Counted from the stretch's first letter, positions 23,705 to 31,730 are shown. The stretch: 32,882 nucleotides of DNA from Hydrogenophaga palleronii NBRC 102513 (GCF_001571225.1 NZ_BCTJ01000039.1:1-32882); one strand, 5' to 3'. Numbers and translations: made by a program. The notes: a model not told the origin generated them from the letters alone.

Positions 23705-25776
23705 GCTGCAAGTTCTCCAAGGATCGGGCCGATGCGGATCAGGTGGGTTTCAGGAATTTCGCTGTGCGCCAGCACCTGCAGACGTGGCGCGGCGCGGCGC
23801 AGCAGGCGGGACATGGCGTTGCGGATGGCGTCGGGCACCAGCAGGCAGGCGGGCACGCCCTTCTCTTCCTGGCGGTTGGCGATGTCGGTGGCGGACTTGC
23901 TCAGCATCTCGGCCACGCCGGGATCGAGCGCACCGTTGGACGCGCCGGAGAGGGCCTGCATCAGCAGGCGCTCCAGGCCGGGTTCGATGGCGATGACTTC
24001 GAGCTCTTTCACCGCGCCGTAGATCTGCTGCACGATGGCCGGCGAGAGCGCCATGCGCACGCGGCGCGCCAGCTCGACCGGGTCGGTGGTGTGGGGCGCG
24101 TGCTCGGCCAGGGATTCGATGATGGTGCGGATGTCGCGCACGTGCACAGACTCTTCCAGCAGCAGCTGGAGAACTTTCTGGAAGGTGGCAACCGAAACCA
24201 TTTTTGGCACGACTTCTTCGATCAGTTTGGGGGCCAGGCGGGTGACGTGTTCAACCAGGTCCTGGGTCTCCGTCCGGCTCAGCAACTTGGCGGCCTGGAC
24301 TTGCATCAAGTGTGAAAGATGTGTGGCCAGCACAGTCTCGGAATCAACCACGGTAAAACCCGCCATTTGCGCGTTCTCGCGCTGCTTCTCGTCGATCCAG
24401 TGCGCGGGCAGGCCGAACGCCGGGTCGGTGGTGGGGGTGCCGATCAGCGGCGTGCCGATGCCACCCGGATCAATGGCCAGGAACATGCCCGGGAACACCT
24501 CGCCCTCGCCCACCACCACGCCGCGCAAGGTGATGCGGTAGGCGCTGGGGCGCAGCTCCAGGTTGTCGCGCACGTGCACCGCCGGCGGCAGGAAGCCCAC
24601 CTCCTGCGCGAACTTCTTGCGCACGCCCTTGATGCGCGTGAGCAGGTCGCCCTGGCGGGTCTTGTCGACCATGGCGATCAGGCGGTAACCCAGCTCCAGG
24701 CCGAGCAGGTCCACCGGTTGCAGGTCGTCCCAGGTGGCTTCGCCGTCGCCCTGCACCGCCGGGGCTTCGGGCTCGGGCGCGGGCTTGGCCTGCTCGCGCA
24801 GCCGCCAGTACGCCAGGCCTCCGGCGAGCGCCGCGAAACCGAGGAAGAACACGTGCGGCATGCCCGGCACCACGCCCAGCATGAACAGCACCGCGGCCAC
24901 GATGCCCATCACCTTGGGCGAGAGGAACATCTGCTCCAGCACCTGGCCGCCCAGGTCTTCGTCCTTGCCCACGCGCGAGACCACCATGGCCGCGGCCACC
25001 GAGATCAGCAGCGAGGGAATCTGCGCCGCCAGCGCGTCACCGACCGCCAGCAGGATGTAGTTGTCCGCTGCCTGGCCCGCCGACAGGCCGTGCTGCAGCA
25101 CGCCGATGACGAAGCCGCCGATGATGGTGATGAACAGGATCAGGATGCCGGCAATCGCGTCACCGCGCACGAACTTGGAGGCACCGTCCATGGAGCCGAA
25201 GAAGTTGGACTCCTCGCCCACCTCGGCGCGGCGGCGCTTGGCTTCCTTCTCGTCGATCAGGCCGGCGTTGAGGTCGGCGTCGATCGCCATCTGCTTGCCC
25301 GGCATGGCGTCCAGGGTGAAGCGGGCCGACACCTCGGCGATGCGCTCCGAACCCTTGGTGATCACCACGAAGTTGATCACCACCAGGATGGCGAACACGA
25401 TGAAACCGACCGCGAAGTTGCCACCGATCAGGAAGTGGCCGAAGGCCTCGATCACCGCGCCGGCCGCGCCCGGGCCGGTGTGGCCTTCGAGCAGCACCAC
25501 GCGCGTGGTGGCCACGTTGAGCGAGAGGCGCAGCAACGTGGTCAGCAGCAGCACGGTGGGGAACACCGAGAAGTCCAGCGGCCGCTTCATGTAGGCCGCC
25601 ACCATCATCACCACCAGGGCGAGCGCGATGTTGAAGGTGAAGAAGGTGTCGAGCAACCAGGTGGGCAGCGGCAGCACCATCATCGACAGGATGGTGATCA
25701 CCAGCATCGGCGCGGCCAGGCCGCCGGCCCAGCTGGCGTTGCGGTTGAGCCATTGCTGCAAGGACTGCAGGTTCAT
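23701..25776 (-). CDS. flhA: Flagellar export gate protein FlhA
   Basis: A 691-residue inner-membrane protein of the type III export gate. The N-terminal half has about eight membrane spans, and the FHIPEP signature region begins RFTLDAMPGKQMAIDADL at residue 152, with the conserved Asp in KFVRGD (201-206). The C-terminal half (about 350-691) is the cytoplasmic ring that docks chaperone-substrate complexes. The length is normal. It overlaps flhB upstream and flhF downstream by ATGA, so flhB-flhA-flhF are translationally coupled. Confidence 0.97.
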   Translation of the reverse strand: MNLQSLQQWLNRNASWAGGLAAPMLVITILSMMVLPLPTWLLDTFFTFNIALALVVMMVAAYMKRPLDFSVFPTVLLLTTLLRLSLNVATTRVVLLEGHTGPGAAGAVIEAFGHFLIGGNFAVGFIVFAILVVINFVVITKGSERIAEVSARFTLDAMPGKQMAIDADLNAGLIDEKEAKRRRAEVGEESNFFGSMDGASKFVRGDAIAGILILFITIIGGFVIGVLQHGLSAGQAADNYILLAVGDALAAQIPSLLISVAAAMVVSRVGKDEDLGGQVLEQMFLSPKVMGIVAAVLFMLGVVPGMPHVFFLGFAALAGGLAYWRLREQAKPAPEPEAPAVQGDGEATWDDLQPVDLLGLELGYRLIAMVDKTRQGDLLTRIKGVRKKFAQEVGFLPPAVHVRDNLELRPSAYRITLRGVVVGEGEVFPGMFLAIDPGGIGTPLIGTPTTDPAFGLPAHWIDEKQRENAQMAGFTVVDSETVLATHLSHLMQVQAAKLLSRTETQDLVEHVTRLAPKLIEEVVPKMVSVATFQKVLQLLLEESVHVRDIRTIIESLAEHAPHTTDPVELARRVRMALSPAIVQQIYGAVKELEVIAIEPGLERLLMQALSGASNGALDPGVAEMLSKSATDIANRQEEKGVPACLLVPDAIRNAMSRLLRRAAPRLQVLAHSEIPETHLIRIGPILGELAA

Positions 25777-26933
25777 GTGGACGCCTCCGGCGCGGATGGT
25801 TTCTTGAAGTGGGGATCGAGTTCGGGCGGCACCATCGGTGTCGGCATCTCACCGGGCATGGCGCCCTGGCCCTTGAGCGCGGCCTTGAGCTGGTACACGT
25901 AGGCCAGCACCTGGGCCACGGCGGTGTAGAGCGCCGATGGGATTTCGTCGTCGATCTCGGCGTGCGCGTAGAGCGCGCGCGCCAGCATGGGGGACTGCAG
26001 CACCGGCACCTGATGCGCCTTGGCAACGTCGCGGATCTTCATGGCCAGCAGGTCGGCGCCCTTGGCGATCACGCGCGGGGCGTTCATGCTGGCGTCGTCG
26101 TAGCGGATCGCAACCGCATAGTGGGTCGGGTTCATCACCACCAGATCGGCCTTGGGCACGGCGGTGATGCTGCTGCGCTGGGCCATCTCGCGCTGGCGCG
26201 CGCGGCGCTTGCCCTTCATGTGCGGGTCGCCTTCGGACTCCTTGTGTTCCTGCTTCACTTCCTGGTGCGACATGCGCATGCGGTGCTTGTGCAGGAACCT
26301 CTGCATCGGGAAGTCGATGATGGCGAACACCGCCACCACCAGCAGCAGCAGGCCCACGCCCAGCATCAGCCAGTTGCCGAGCTGGCCCAGGCCGGATTCG
26401 AGCGGCTGCATCACCAGCGTGCCGAACTGTTCGACGTGGGACGAGATGAACTGCCAGGCCACCAGGCCCACCACCGCGGTGACGCCGGTGAGGCGCCCGG
26501 TGTCGACCAGCTGCTGTTTGGAGAACAGGCGGCCCACGCCCTTGAGCGGGTTGAGGCGGCCGAGGTCGGGCACCAGCGGCTTGGTGCTCAGCGCCCAGCT
26601 GCCCGAGATGAAGGCCGTGCCGAGCACGATGACCAGCATCAGCACGCCCATCGGCAGGAACAGCATGAGGCCCTGGGTGAAGCCGTGCACCAGGCGTTCG
26701 GGCGCCAACTCGGGTTTGAGCAGCGCCTGGTGGTCAAAGCGCAGCTGGCCTTGCAGCGCGGCGCGCAGCTTGGCGAAACCCAGGGGAGCCAGCGACATCA
26801 GCACCAGCGCGCCACCGCCCAGCACCGCCAAGTTGGACAGGTCTTTGGAACGCGGCACCTGGCCATCGTCGCGCGCCTTTTTCAGGCGCTGCGCGGTGGC
26901 GGGTAGGTTCTTGTCCTGGGCAGATGAGTCCAT
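25773..26933 (-). CDS. flhB: Flagellar export switch protein FlhB
   Basis: A 386-residue inner-membrane export-gate protein that switches substrate class from rod/hook to filament after self-cleavage. About four membrane spans lie in residues 35-210; the cytoplasmic part has the autocleavage site NPTH (268-271). The start MDSSAQDKNLPATAQRLKKA fits the family, with the conserved RLKKARDDGQVPRSKDL following. There is no Shine-Dalgarno: a palindrome occupies the leader and ends five bases before the ATG. It overlaps flhA by ATGA. Confidence 0.96.
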   Translation of the reverse strand: MDSSAQDKNLPATAQRLKKARDDGQVPRSKDLSNLAVLGGGALVLMSLAPLGFAKLRAALQGQLRFDHQALLKPELAPERLVHGFTQGLMLFLPMGVLMLVIVLGTAFISGSWALSTKPLVPDLGRLNPLKGVGRLFSKQQLVDTGRLTGVTAVVGLVAWQFISSHVEQFGTLVMQPLESGLGQLGNWLMLGVGLLLLVVAVFAIIDFPMQRFLHKHRMRMSHQEVKQEHKESEGDPHMKGKRRARQREMAQRSSITAVPKADLVVMNPTHYAVAIRYDDASMNAPRVIAKGADLLAMKIRDVAKAHQVPVLQSPMLARALYAHAEIDDEIPSALYTAVAQVLAYVYQLKAALKGQGAMPGEMPTPMVPPELDPHFKKPSAPEAST

Positions 26934-26938
26934 GTGGC

Positions 26939-26961
26939 GGGTTCAATCGATCGTTGAACCC
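26939..26961 (-). promoter_or_regulatory. Palindrome in the flhB leader
   Basis: Arms GGGTTCAA (26939-26946) and TTGAACCC (26954-26961) are perfectly complementary around TCGATCG, which itself contains CGATCG. On the flhB message it would form an 8-bp hairpin ending five bases before the ATG, where a ribosome site should be. It could be an RNA switch controlling flhB translation or a DNA operator. Confidence 0.55.
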
Positions 26962-27001
26962 GATTCTGGAAGCCACACGGAAAAACTAAAGGGCGATAAG
27001 A

Positions 27002-27016
27002 CGCGGTGAAACCGCG
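27002..27016. terminator. Small hairpin in the cheZ-flhB gap
   Basis: CGCGGT (27002-27007) and ACCGCG (27011-27016) surround a GAA loop; CTTTTCT follows on the plus strand, where no gene ends. On the minus strand the stem is followed by TCTTAT, at most a weak terminator after cheZ. A role as attenuator between cheZ and flhB is speculative. Confidence 0.35.
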
Positions 27017-27058
27017 CTTTTCTGAGATGCACCGCGCAAGCGCGCAGCGCCGCAGGGG

Positions 27059-27682
27059 TCAGAACCCGAGTGATGCCAGCAAGTCGTCCACCTGCTTCTG
27101 GTCGCTCACCACGTCGGCGCGGCCTTCGGGGTTGACCACCGGGCCGGCCAGGGCGGGCTCGGCGATCACGTGGTCCTGCCCGGGCTGGCCCGACGGCGCG
27201 GACTGCAGCAGCAGGCCGAGCAACTGTTCTTCGATGGTGCCGGCGAGCTGCACCACACGCCCGATCACCTGGCCCGTGAGGTCGTGGAAATCCTGCGCCA
27301 TCATGATGTCGGTCAGGCGGGCGTCGGACTTCTCGCTCAGACTGACGATGTCTTTCGACCACTCCAGCAGTTCGGGCATCGCATGCGACAGGCCCGGCAC
27401 GCGCGAAATGGTGTCGGCCAGCTGGCGGCCACGCTCGGCGATCTGCGCCTGTTCGGCCTTGCCCTCGTCCACGTGGTTGAGCACCTTCTCGGCCGCTTCA
27501 CCGGTCAGGCGGGCGATATAGGACAGGCGGCTCTGCGCGTCGGGCAACTGGTCCACCGTGCCCTTGAGCTTGTCGGTGTAGCCCAGCTCCTTGAGTGCCT
27601 CGTGCAGCTGGCGCGTGATCGAGCCGAGCTGACGGAACATGTCGGGACTGGGCGGGGATGCGTCTTCGTCGGGGGCTTGCAT
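27059..27682 (-). CDS. cheZ: CheY-P phosphatase CheZ
   Basis: A 207-residue protein that removes phosphate from CheY to reset the motor. The long four-helix-bundle region holds the active segment QDFHDLTGQVI, with Asp134 and catalytic Gln138 matching Asp143/Gln147 of E. coli. The C-terminal CheY-binding tail QVDDLLASLGF is intact, preceded by a variable linker (about 160-195). It follows cheY by 12 bp. cheA and other chemotaxis genes are not in the window, so signals must come from genes elsewhere. Confidence 0.95.
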   Translation of the reverse strand: MQAPDEDASPPSPDMFRQLGSITRQLHEALKELGYTDKLKGTVDQLPDAQSRLSYIARLTGEAAEKVLNHVDEGKAEQAQIAERGRQLADTISRVPGLSHAMPELLEWSKDIVSLSEKSDARLTDIMMAQDFHDLTGQVIGRVVQLAGTIEEQLLGLLLQSAPSGQPGQDHVIAEPALAGPVVNPEGRADVVSDQKQVDDLLASLGF

Positions 27683-27694
27683 GGTGGTGCTCCG

Positions 27695-28081
27695 TCAGAT
27701 GCCGAGCTTCTTGAAGATGTTCGCGAGCTTCTCTTCCAGCGTGGCCTTGGTGAAGGGCTTGACGATGTAACCCGCCGCACCGTTCTGCGCCGCCATCACG
27801 ATGTCTTCCTTGCGCGCCTCGGCCGTCACCATCAGCACCGGCAGGTGCTTGAGCTTGTCATCCTTCTTGATCTCGGCCAGCAACTCGAAGCCGTTCATGT
27901 TCGGCATGTTGATGTCGGAGACGACGAAGTTGAAGGTGCCGTTGCGCAGCTTGGCCAGCGCCACCGCACCGTCTTCGGCCTCGTCGGCGTCGGCGTGCCC
28001 GATCTCCTTGAGCAGGTTGCGCACGATGCGGCGCATGGTGGAGAAGTCGTCAACGATCAGGAATTTCATCGGGGTGGACAT
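27695..28081 (-). CDS. cheY: Chemotaxis response regulator CheY
   Basis: A 128-residue single receiver domain. The acidic pocket Asp11/Asp12, the phosphorylation site Asp56 (SDINMP), Thr86, Tyr105 and Lys108 are all present, matching E. coli CheY (12, 13, 57, 87, 106, 109). CheY-P binds the flagellar switch protein FliM to change rotation. It lies 60 bp after motB and just before cheZ. Conservation is very high, so function is secure. Confidence 0.97.
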   Translation of the reverse strand: MSTPMKFLIVDDFSTMRRIVRNLLKEIGHADADEAEDGAVALAKLRNGTFNFVVSDINMPNMNGFELLAEIKKDDKLKHLPVLMVTAEARKEDIVMAAQNGAAGYIVKPFTKATLEEKLANIFKKLGI

Positions 28082-28141
28082 GGAAGCCTCCGTGGGCGGA
28101 GAAGATCAAGAGGAACAACGCGCGGCCGGTGAACCACCACG

Positions 28142-29209
28142 CTATGAGGGAGATTTCGTCACTTCTGCGGAAATCTGAAGCGCCGTGGGCGCGGCCGACG
28201 TGACCGGCGTCACCACCGCACGCACCGGCGATGGGCTCGGCGACGCAGACCGAGCCGGCGACACGGTGGCGGTGTTGTGCGGCGACGGCGCAGTGGCGGG
28301 CGCGGCCGGGGCCGCAGCGGGGATGGCGGGCACGGGGCTGGTGGACGACAGCATGCGTTCCTCGGCCTCCTGCGTCATCACCACGATGCTGATGCGGCGG
28401 TTGATCGGATCGGTCGGATGCTCCGGCCGCAGCAGGCGGCTGGAGGCCAGGCCTTCGACGCGGCGCAGCTTGTCGTCCGGCAGGCCACCGGCCACCAGTT
28501 CGCGGCGCGAGGCGTTGGCGCGGTCGGCCGAGAGTTCCCAGTTGCTGTACCCACGCTCGCCGCTGCCATAGGGCGTGGCGTCGGTGTGGCCGGCCAGGGC
28601 GATGCGGTTCTCCACGTCGCCCAGCGCCACGCCGATCTCGCGCAGGATGTCGCGCATGTAAGGCTTCACCAGCGCGCTGCCGGTGTCGAACATCGGCCGG
28701 TTCTGCTGGTCCACGATCTGGATGTGCAGGCCGTCTGTGGTCTTCTCCAGCTGGATCTGCGAGCCGTACTCCGACAGCGTGGGGTTGTTCTTGATCATGG
28801 TGGTGATCTTCTGCTGCAGCGCGTCGAGGCGCGCGGCATCGCGGCGCGCCTGGTCGGCGCGTGCCATCTGGGCACCGATCAGCTTGGCCGCGCGTTCGGC
28901 CTCGCCGCTGTCCATCTGGCCGAAGGACTGGCTCAGGTCGCGCCCGCCGCCGGGCAGGATGCTGCTGCTGTTGCCGGTGCCCGGCCCGCCCATGAGCGAG
29001 ACCTTCACCGGCGACTGGAAATAACTCGCGATGCCCTGCAACTCGCCCTTGGCGGTGGAGCCCAGCAGCCACATGAGCAGGAAGAACGCCATCATCGCGG
29101 TCACGAAGTCGGCGTAGGCGATCTTCCAGGCACCACCGTGCGCCGCATGGCTGCTCTTCTTGATGCGCTTGATGATGATCGGCTGCAGCTTTTTCCCATC
29201 CCCCGCCAT
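28142..29209 (-). CDS. motB: Flagellar motor stator protein MotB
   Basis: A 355-residue stator subunit anchored to peptidoglycan. The single membrane span contains the proton-carrying Asp34 in KIAYADFVTAMMAFFLLMW, suggesting a proton-driven motor. The plug/linker is followed by an OmpA-like peptidoglycan-binding domain (about 175-282) with LAGHTDATPYG and NRRISIVV. A Pro/Ala/Ser-rich tail of about 70 residues (285-355) is longer than in E. coli MotB and probably disordered. It is separated from motA by 150 bp with a palindromic repeat. Confidence 0.95.
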   Translation of the reverse strand: MAGDGKKLQPIIIKRIKKSSHAAHGGAWKIAYADFVTAMMAFFLLMWLLGSTAKGELQGIASYFQSPVKVSLMGGPGTGNSSSILPGGGRDLSQSFGQMDSGEAERAAKLIGAQMARADQARRDAARLDALQQKITTMIKNNPTLSEYGSQIQLEKTTDGLHIQIVDQQNRPMFDTGSALVKPYMRDILREIGVALGDVENRIALAGHTDATPYGSGERGYSNWELSADRANASRRELVAGGLPDDKLRRVEGLASSRLLRPEHPTDPINRRISIVVMTQEAEERMLSSTSPVPAIPAAAPAAPATAPSPHNTATVSPARSASPSPSPVRAVVTPVTSAAPTALQISAEVTKSPS

Positions 29210-29215
29210 ATCAGA

Positions 29216-29300
29216 CTCCCCCCCGCCGCGCTGCGCGCGACCCCCTCAAGGGGGCGGCGCCTGCGGCCCGGCAAAGCCGGTTCCGCGGCACCCCTTGAAG
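29216..29300. repeat. GC-rich palindromic intergenic repeat, motA-motB gap
   Basis: An inverted copy of the family: CCCCCTCAAGGGGG hairpin, GGCGCCTGCGGC, then GGCCCGGCAAAGCCGGTTC (29265-29283), the reverse complement of the core at 9863 and 11615. It lies between motA and motB on their shared transcript. Confidence 0.8.
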
Positions 29301-29359
29301 GGCCAGCTTCGCGCGCGAGGCATCACGCTTCAGACGGCAGACGGATGGCAAGCGATGCG

Positions 29360-30220
29360 TCACTTTTTGCCTTTGACGTGGCTCTCGAGTTCCGAGAAGC
29401 TGGGGCGCACATCGGCGAACAACACCTTGCGGCCGAACTCGATGGCGGTGAGTGGCGCATAACCCTGCATGCTGGAGAGCAGCGTGGTCTTGACGCACTG
29501 CAGTTCCTTGCTGCCCTCTTCCATCTTCTGGTCCATCAGGCCACCGAGCGGCTCGAACACGCCGTAGGCCAGCAGAATGCCGAGGAAGGTACCGACCAGG
29601 GCCGAACCGATCATGGCGCCGAGCACCGCCGGCGGCTGGCCGACCGAGCCCATGGTGTTCACCACACCCAGCACCGCGGCCACGATGCCGAAGGCCGGCA
29701 GGCCGCCGGCCAGCCGGCCGATGGCGGCCACCGGCGCGTACGCTTCCTGGTGGTGGGTTTCGATCTCCGCGTCCATCAACGATTCGATCTCGTGCGCGTT
29801 CAGGTTGCCCGAGACCATCATGCGCAGGTAGTCGGTGATGAACTCGACCAGGTGGTGGTCGGCGGCGACGGTGGGGTACTTCTTGAACAGTGCCGACTCG
29901 TGCGGGTTCTCCACGTCGTTCTCGATCGCCATCAGGCCTTCCTTGCGCGCCTTCTGCAGGATGTCGAACAGCAGCGCCAGCAGCTCCATGTAGCGCGCCT
30001 TGGTGTAGCGGCTGCCCTTGAAGCAGCTCGCCAGGCCTTTGAACGAGGCTTTGACCACCTTCATCTGGTTGTTGATGATGAACGCGCCCAGCGCGGCACC
30101 CAGGATGGTGGTCAGCTCGAAGGGCAAGGCTTTGAGCACCACGCCGATGTTTCCCCCGTGGAGGATGAACACCCCGAAGATGCAAAGCATCGAAACCACG
30201 AAACCGATGATGACGAACAT
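29360..30220 (-). CDS. motA: Flagellar motor stator protein MotA
   Basis: A 286-residue inner-membrane protein with four spans (two near the N-terminus, two around 165-220) that with MotB forms the proton channel and generates torque. The cytoplasmic loop has Arg92 and Glu100, matching Arg90/Glu98 of E. coli, which contact FliG; Pro175 in GGLPAFGIV matches Pro173. The start MFVIIGFVVSMLCIF is the family norm; the open frame extends 31 codons further but with no membrane-protein character. It follows flhC after 241 bp. Confidence 0.95.
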   Translation of the reverse strand: MFVIIGFVVSMLCIFGVFILHGGNIGVVLKALPFELTTILGAALGAFIINNQMKVVKASFKGLASCFKGSRYTKARYMELLALLFDILQKARKEGLMAIENDVENPHESALFKKYPTVAADHHLVEFITDYLRMMVSGNLNAHEIESLMDAEIETHHQEAYAPVAAIGRLAGGLPAFGIVAAVLGVVNTMGSVGQPPAVLGAMIGSALVGTFLGILLAYGVFEPLGGLMDQKMEEGSKELQCVKTTLLSSMQGYAPLTAIEFGRKVLFADVRPSFSELESHVKGKK

Positions 30221-30326
30221 GTTGTTGTGCCTGAAAGAGGACGCCTCAAACCGTTGAGCGCGTGACTTGGAGGATGCGTTTTGGGTTCGTTCAACTCTAG
30301 GGGCGATTGCCACAGGCCATAAACGC

Positions 30327-30354
30327 GAAATGGACCCGCATCGGGGTCCATTTC
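30327..30354. terminator. Strong hairpin between flhC and motA
   Basis: GAAATGGACCC (30327-30337) and GGGTCCATTTC (30344-30354) are perfect 11-bp arms around a six-base loop. On the minus strand it is followed by GCGTTTATGG, not a clean T-run. It could be a partial terminator, an RNA-processing site or an operator separating flhDC from motAB expression. Confidence 0.5.
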
Positions 30355-30385
30355 AAGCTTTGTCGCGCTGCCGGGCTTCCATCCG

Positions 30386-30460
30386 GAACACCGCGGAACC
30401 GGCTTCGCCGGGCCGCAGGTGTTGCCCCCTGGGGGGTTGCGCCGCAAGCGGCGCGGGGGG
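30386..30460. repeat. GC-rich palindromic intergenic repeat after flhC
   Basis: CACCGCG then GAACCGGCTTCGCCGGGCC (30396-30414), CGCAGGTG, then CCCCCTGGGGGG and GCGCCGCAAGCGGCGC with a G-run adjoining the flhC stop. The order of hairpins matches the flgG-flgF and flgH-flgG copies. Confidence 0.8.
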
Positions 30461-30461
30461 C

Positions 30462-30998
30462 TCAGTGCAAACGCAGGCCACCGCTGGCGGCGCCCTTGCC
30501 GGCGCGTGCCGGCGGCTGGCACAGGCCGCAGACGAAGTGGCGGTTCTCGTAGGGCTCGGTGACGAAGTGGCCGCCGCAGCAGGAGCACTTGGTGAGCGTG
30601 AGCATGCCGTTGTCGACGAACTTCACCAGGCGCCAGGCGCGCGTGACGGAGAGCAGCGGCTCGATGGCGCTGGCCTGCATCTGTTCGTTGTAGAGGCGGA
30701 AGGCCTTGATCACCGTGTCGATCTCTTCCAGCTCGCTGGTCTTGGAGAGGTACTCGTGGATGTTCAGGAACAGCGACGAATGGATGTTGGGCTGCCAGGT
30801 CAGGAACCAGTCGGTCGAGAAGGGCAGCTGGCCCTTGGACGGCGACTTGCCGGCGACTTCCTTGTACAGGCGCAGCAGGCGCTCGTAGGACAGGCTGGTT
30901 TCGTACTCCAGCACCTGCAGGCGTGCGCCGAGCTGGATCAGGGCCACGGCGCGTTCGATGTCACGCGACTCGTTGAGGATGCTCTTGCCTGTGGCCAT
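30462..30998 (-). CDS. flhC: Flagellar master regulator subunit FlhC
   Basis: A 178-residue partner of FlhD in the FlhD4C2 activator of class II flagellar genes. The zinc-binding cysteines Cys138, Cys141, Cys157 and Cys160 match the E. coli site (137, 140, 157, 160). An extra Cys140 lies next to them. The N-terminal SRDIERAVALIQLGARLQVL is conserved. GGAGTCC before the ATG fixes the start; the frame is open further up. The message just before it is a long pyrimidine run. It follows flhD by 47 bp. Confidence 0.96.
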   Translation of the reverse strand: MATGKSILNESRDIERAVALIQLGARLQVLEYETSLSYERLLRLYKEVAGKSPSKGQLPFSTDWFLTWQPNIHSSLFLNIHEYLSKTSELEEIDTVIKAFRLYNEQMQASAIEPLLSVTRAWRLVKFVDNGMLTLTKCSCCGGHFVTEPYENRHFVCGLCQPPARAGKGAASGGLRLH

Positions 30999-31009
30999 GG
31001 TGGACTCCG

Positions 31010-31036
31010 GAGAAGAAAGGAAAAGGAGAGAAGGGA
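31010..31036 (-). other. Pyrimidine-rich tract between flhD and flhC
   Basis: On the plus strand this is almost pure A/G (GAAGAAAGGAAAAGGAGAGA). On the message it is C/U-rich and lies just before the flhC ribosome site. It resembles the longer tract at 4144-4200. Confidence 0.65.
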
Positions 31037-31045
31037 GCGCGCGTT

Positions 31046-31384
31046 TCAGTTCGCCGTGGCCATGGACTCGGCGAAACGGCCGGCCATCAGGATGCTGGCG
31101 TGCAGCTGGGTGGTGGTGCTGTTGTCCACCTTCTTCACGTTGTGGCTGGTCAGCAGGTTCCACACCAGGTCGTCGTCGACGCGGAAGCGGCACAGCAGCA
31201 TGTTGCTGGAGGCGATCTTGAGCAGTTGGGCCGTGGACAGCATACCGAGCAGGTCGGCAGCTTCTTCGGTCAGGCCGAGGCGGAACAGGGCTTCGGCGCG
31301 GTCCTTGCGGATCAGGTTCTGCGCCAGCATGAGGTAGGTCAGGTTGGCTTCGCGGATTTCTGCGAGGAGTTGTTCGCTGTCCAT
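31046..31384 (-). CDS. flhD: Flagellar master regulator subunit FlhD
   Basis: A 112-residue, helical protein that dimerises and, with FlhC, activates class II flagellar promoters. LAEIREANLTYLMLAQNLI (7-25) and FRLGLTEEAADLLGMLS are conserved. Cys65 is at the position of the inter-subunit disulfide in E. coli FlhD. GAAGGA upstream is the likely ribosome site. It heads the flhDC-mot-che-flh-fliA block and is divergent from fliC. Confidence 0.95.
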   Translation of the reverse strand: MDSEQLLAEIREANLTYLMLAQNLIRKDRAEALFRLGLTEEAADLLGMLSTAQLLKIASSNMLLCRFRVDDDLVWNLLTSHNVKKVDNSTTTQLHASILMAGRFAESMATAN

Positions 31385-31599
31385 GATGTGTTCCTTCTTC
31401 GTTAAGACCGCCGCTGGGGCGATGCGCTTACATGTGCTGACTCGATGTATTGAATTGTGTCGAGGGGTAAAAAAACTTGAATCGGGAAATGGCTGTACCG
31501 AGCGTCAGGTGGGCAGCACCCCCTTGTCAGCCAACTTCCTACAACTTTGGCGCTCATTCCGGTTCTGCCTCTGCCACCGCCGCACAGAGGCGGCCGAGG

Positions 31600-31624
31600 T
31601 AAAGCCGGGAACTGGCGCCGATCC
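31600..31624 (+). promoter_or_regulatory. Weak sigma-28-like site upstream of fliC
   Basis: TAAA (31600-31603) and GCCGATCC (31617-31624) match the sigma-28 elements well individually, but the spacer is 13 rather than 15 bases. It lies about 210 bases before the fliC ATG. It may be a chance match. Confidence 0.3.
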
Positions 31625-31703
31625 ATCCGGTTTATTTGCGGGTTGATGTGCAGACAAACCTCAAGAATCTCCACTCATCACCGAAATTGACTCAGCGAAC
31701 TTC

Positions 31704-31730
31704 TAAATGGGTTCGGCGTCCGGCCTAGCA
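31704..31730 (+). promoter_or_regulatory. fliC: Candidate sigma-28 promoter for fliC
   Basis: TAAA (31704-31707), exactly 15 bases, then GCCTAGCA (31723-31730), matching five of eight positions of GCCGATAA. It would give a leader of about 100 bases before the fliC ATG. FliA control of fliC is well established in related bacteria. Confidence 0.5.

Noticed and set aside
28277..30265. A 662-codon plus-strand frame across motA/motB
   Set aside because: Antisense shadow of clearly conserved motB and motA; no independent support.
31402..31674. Open frames on both strands in the flhD-fliC gap
   Set aside because: No ribosome site, no recognisable pattern, and base composition differs from the real genes; the region looks regulatory.
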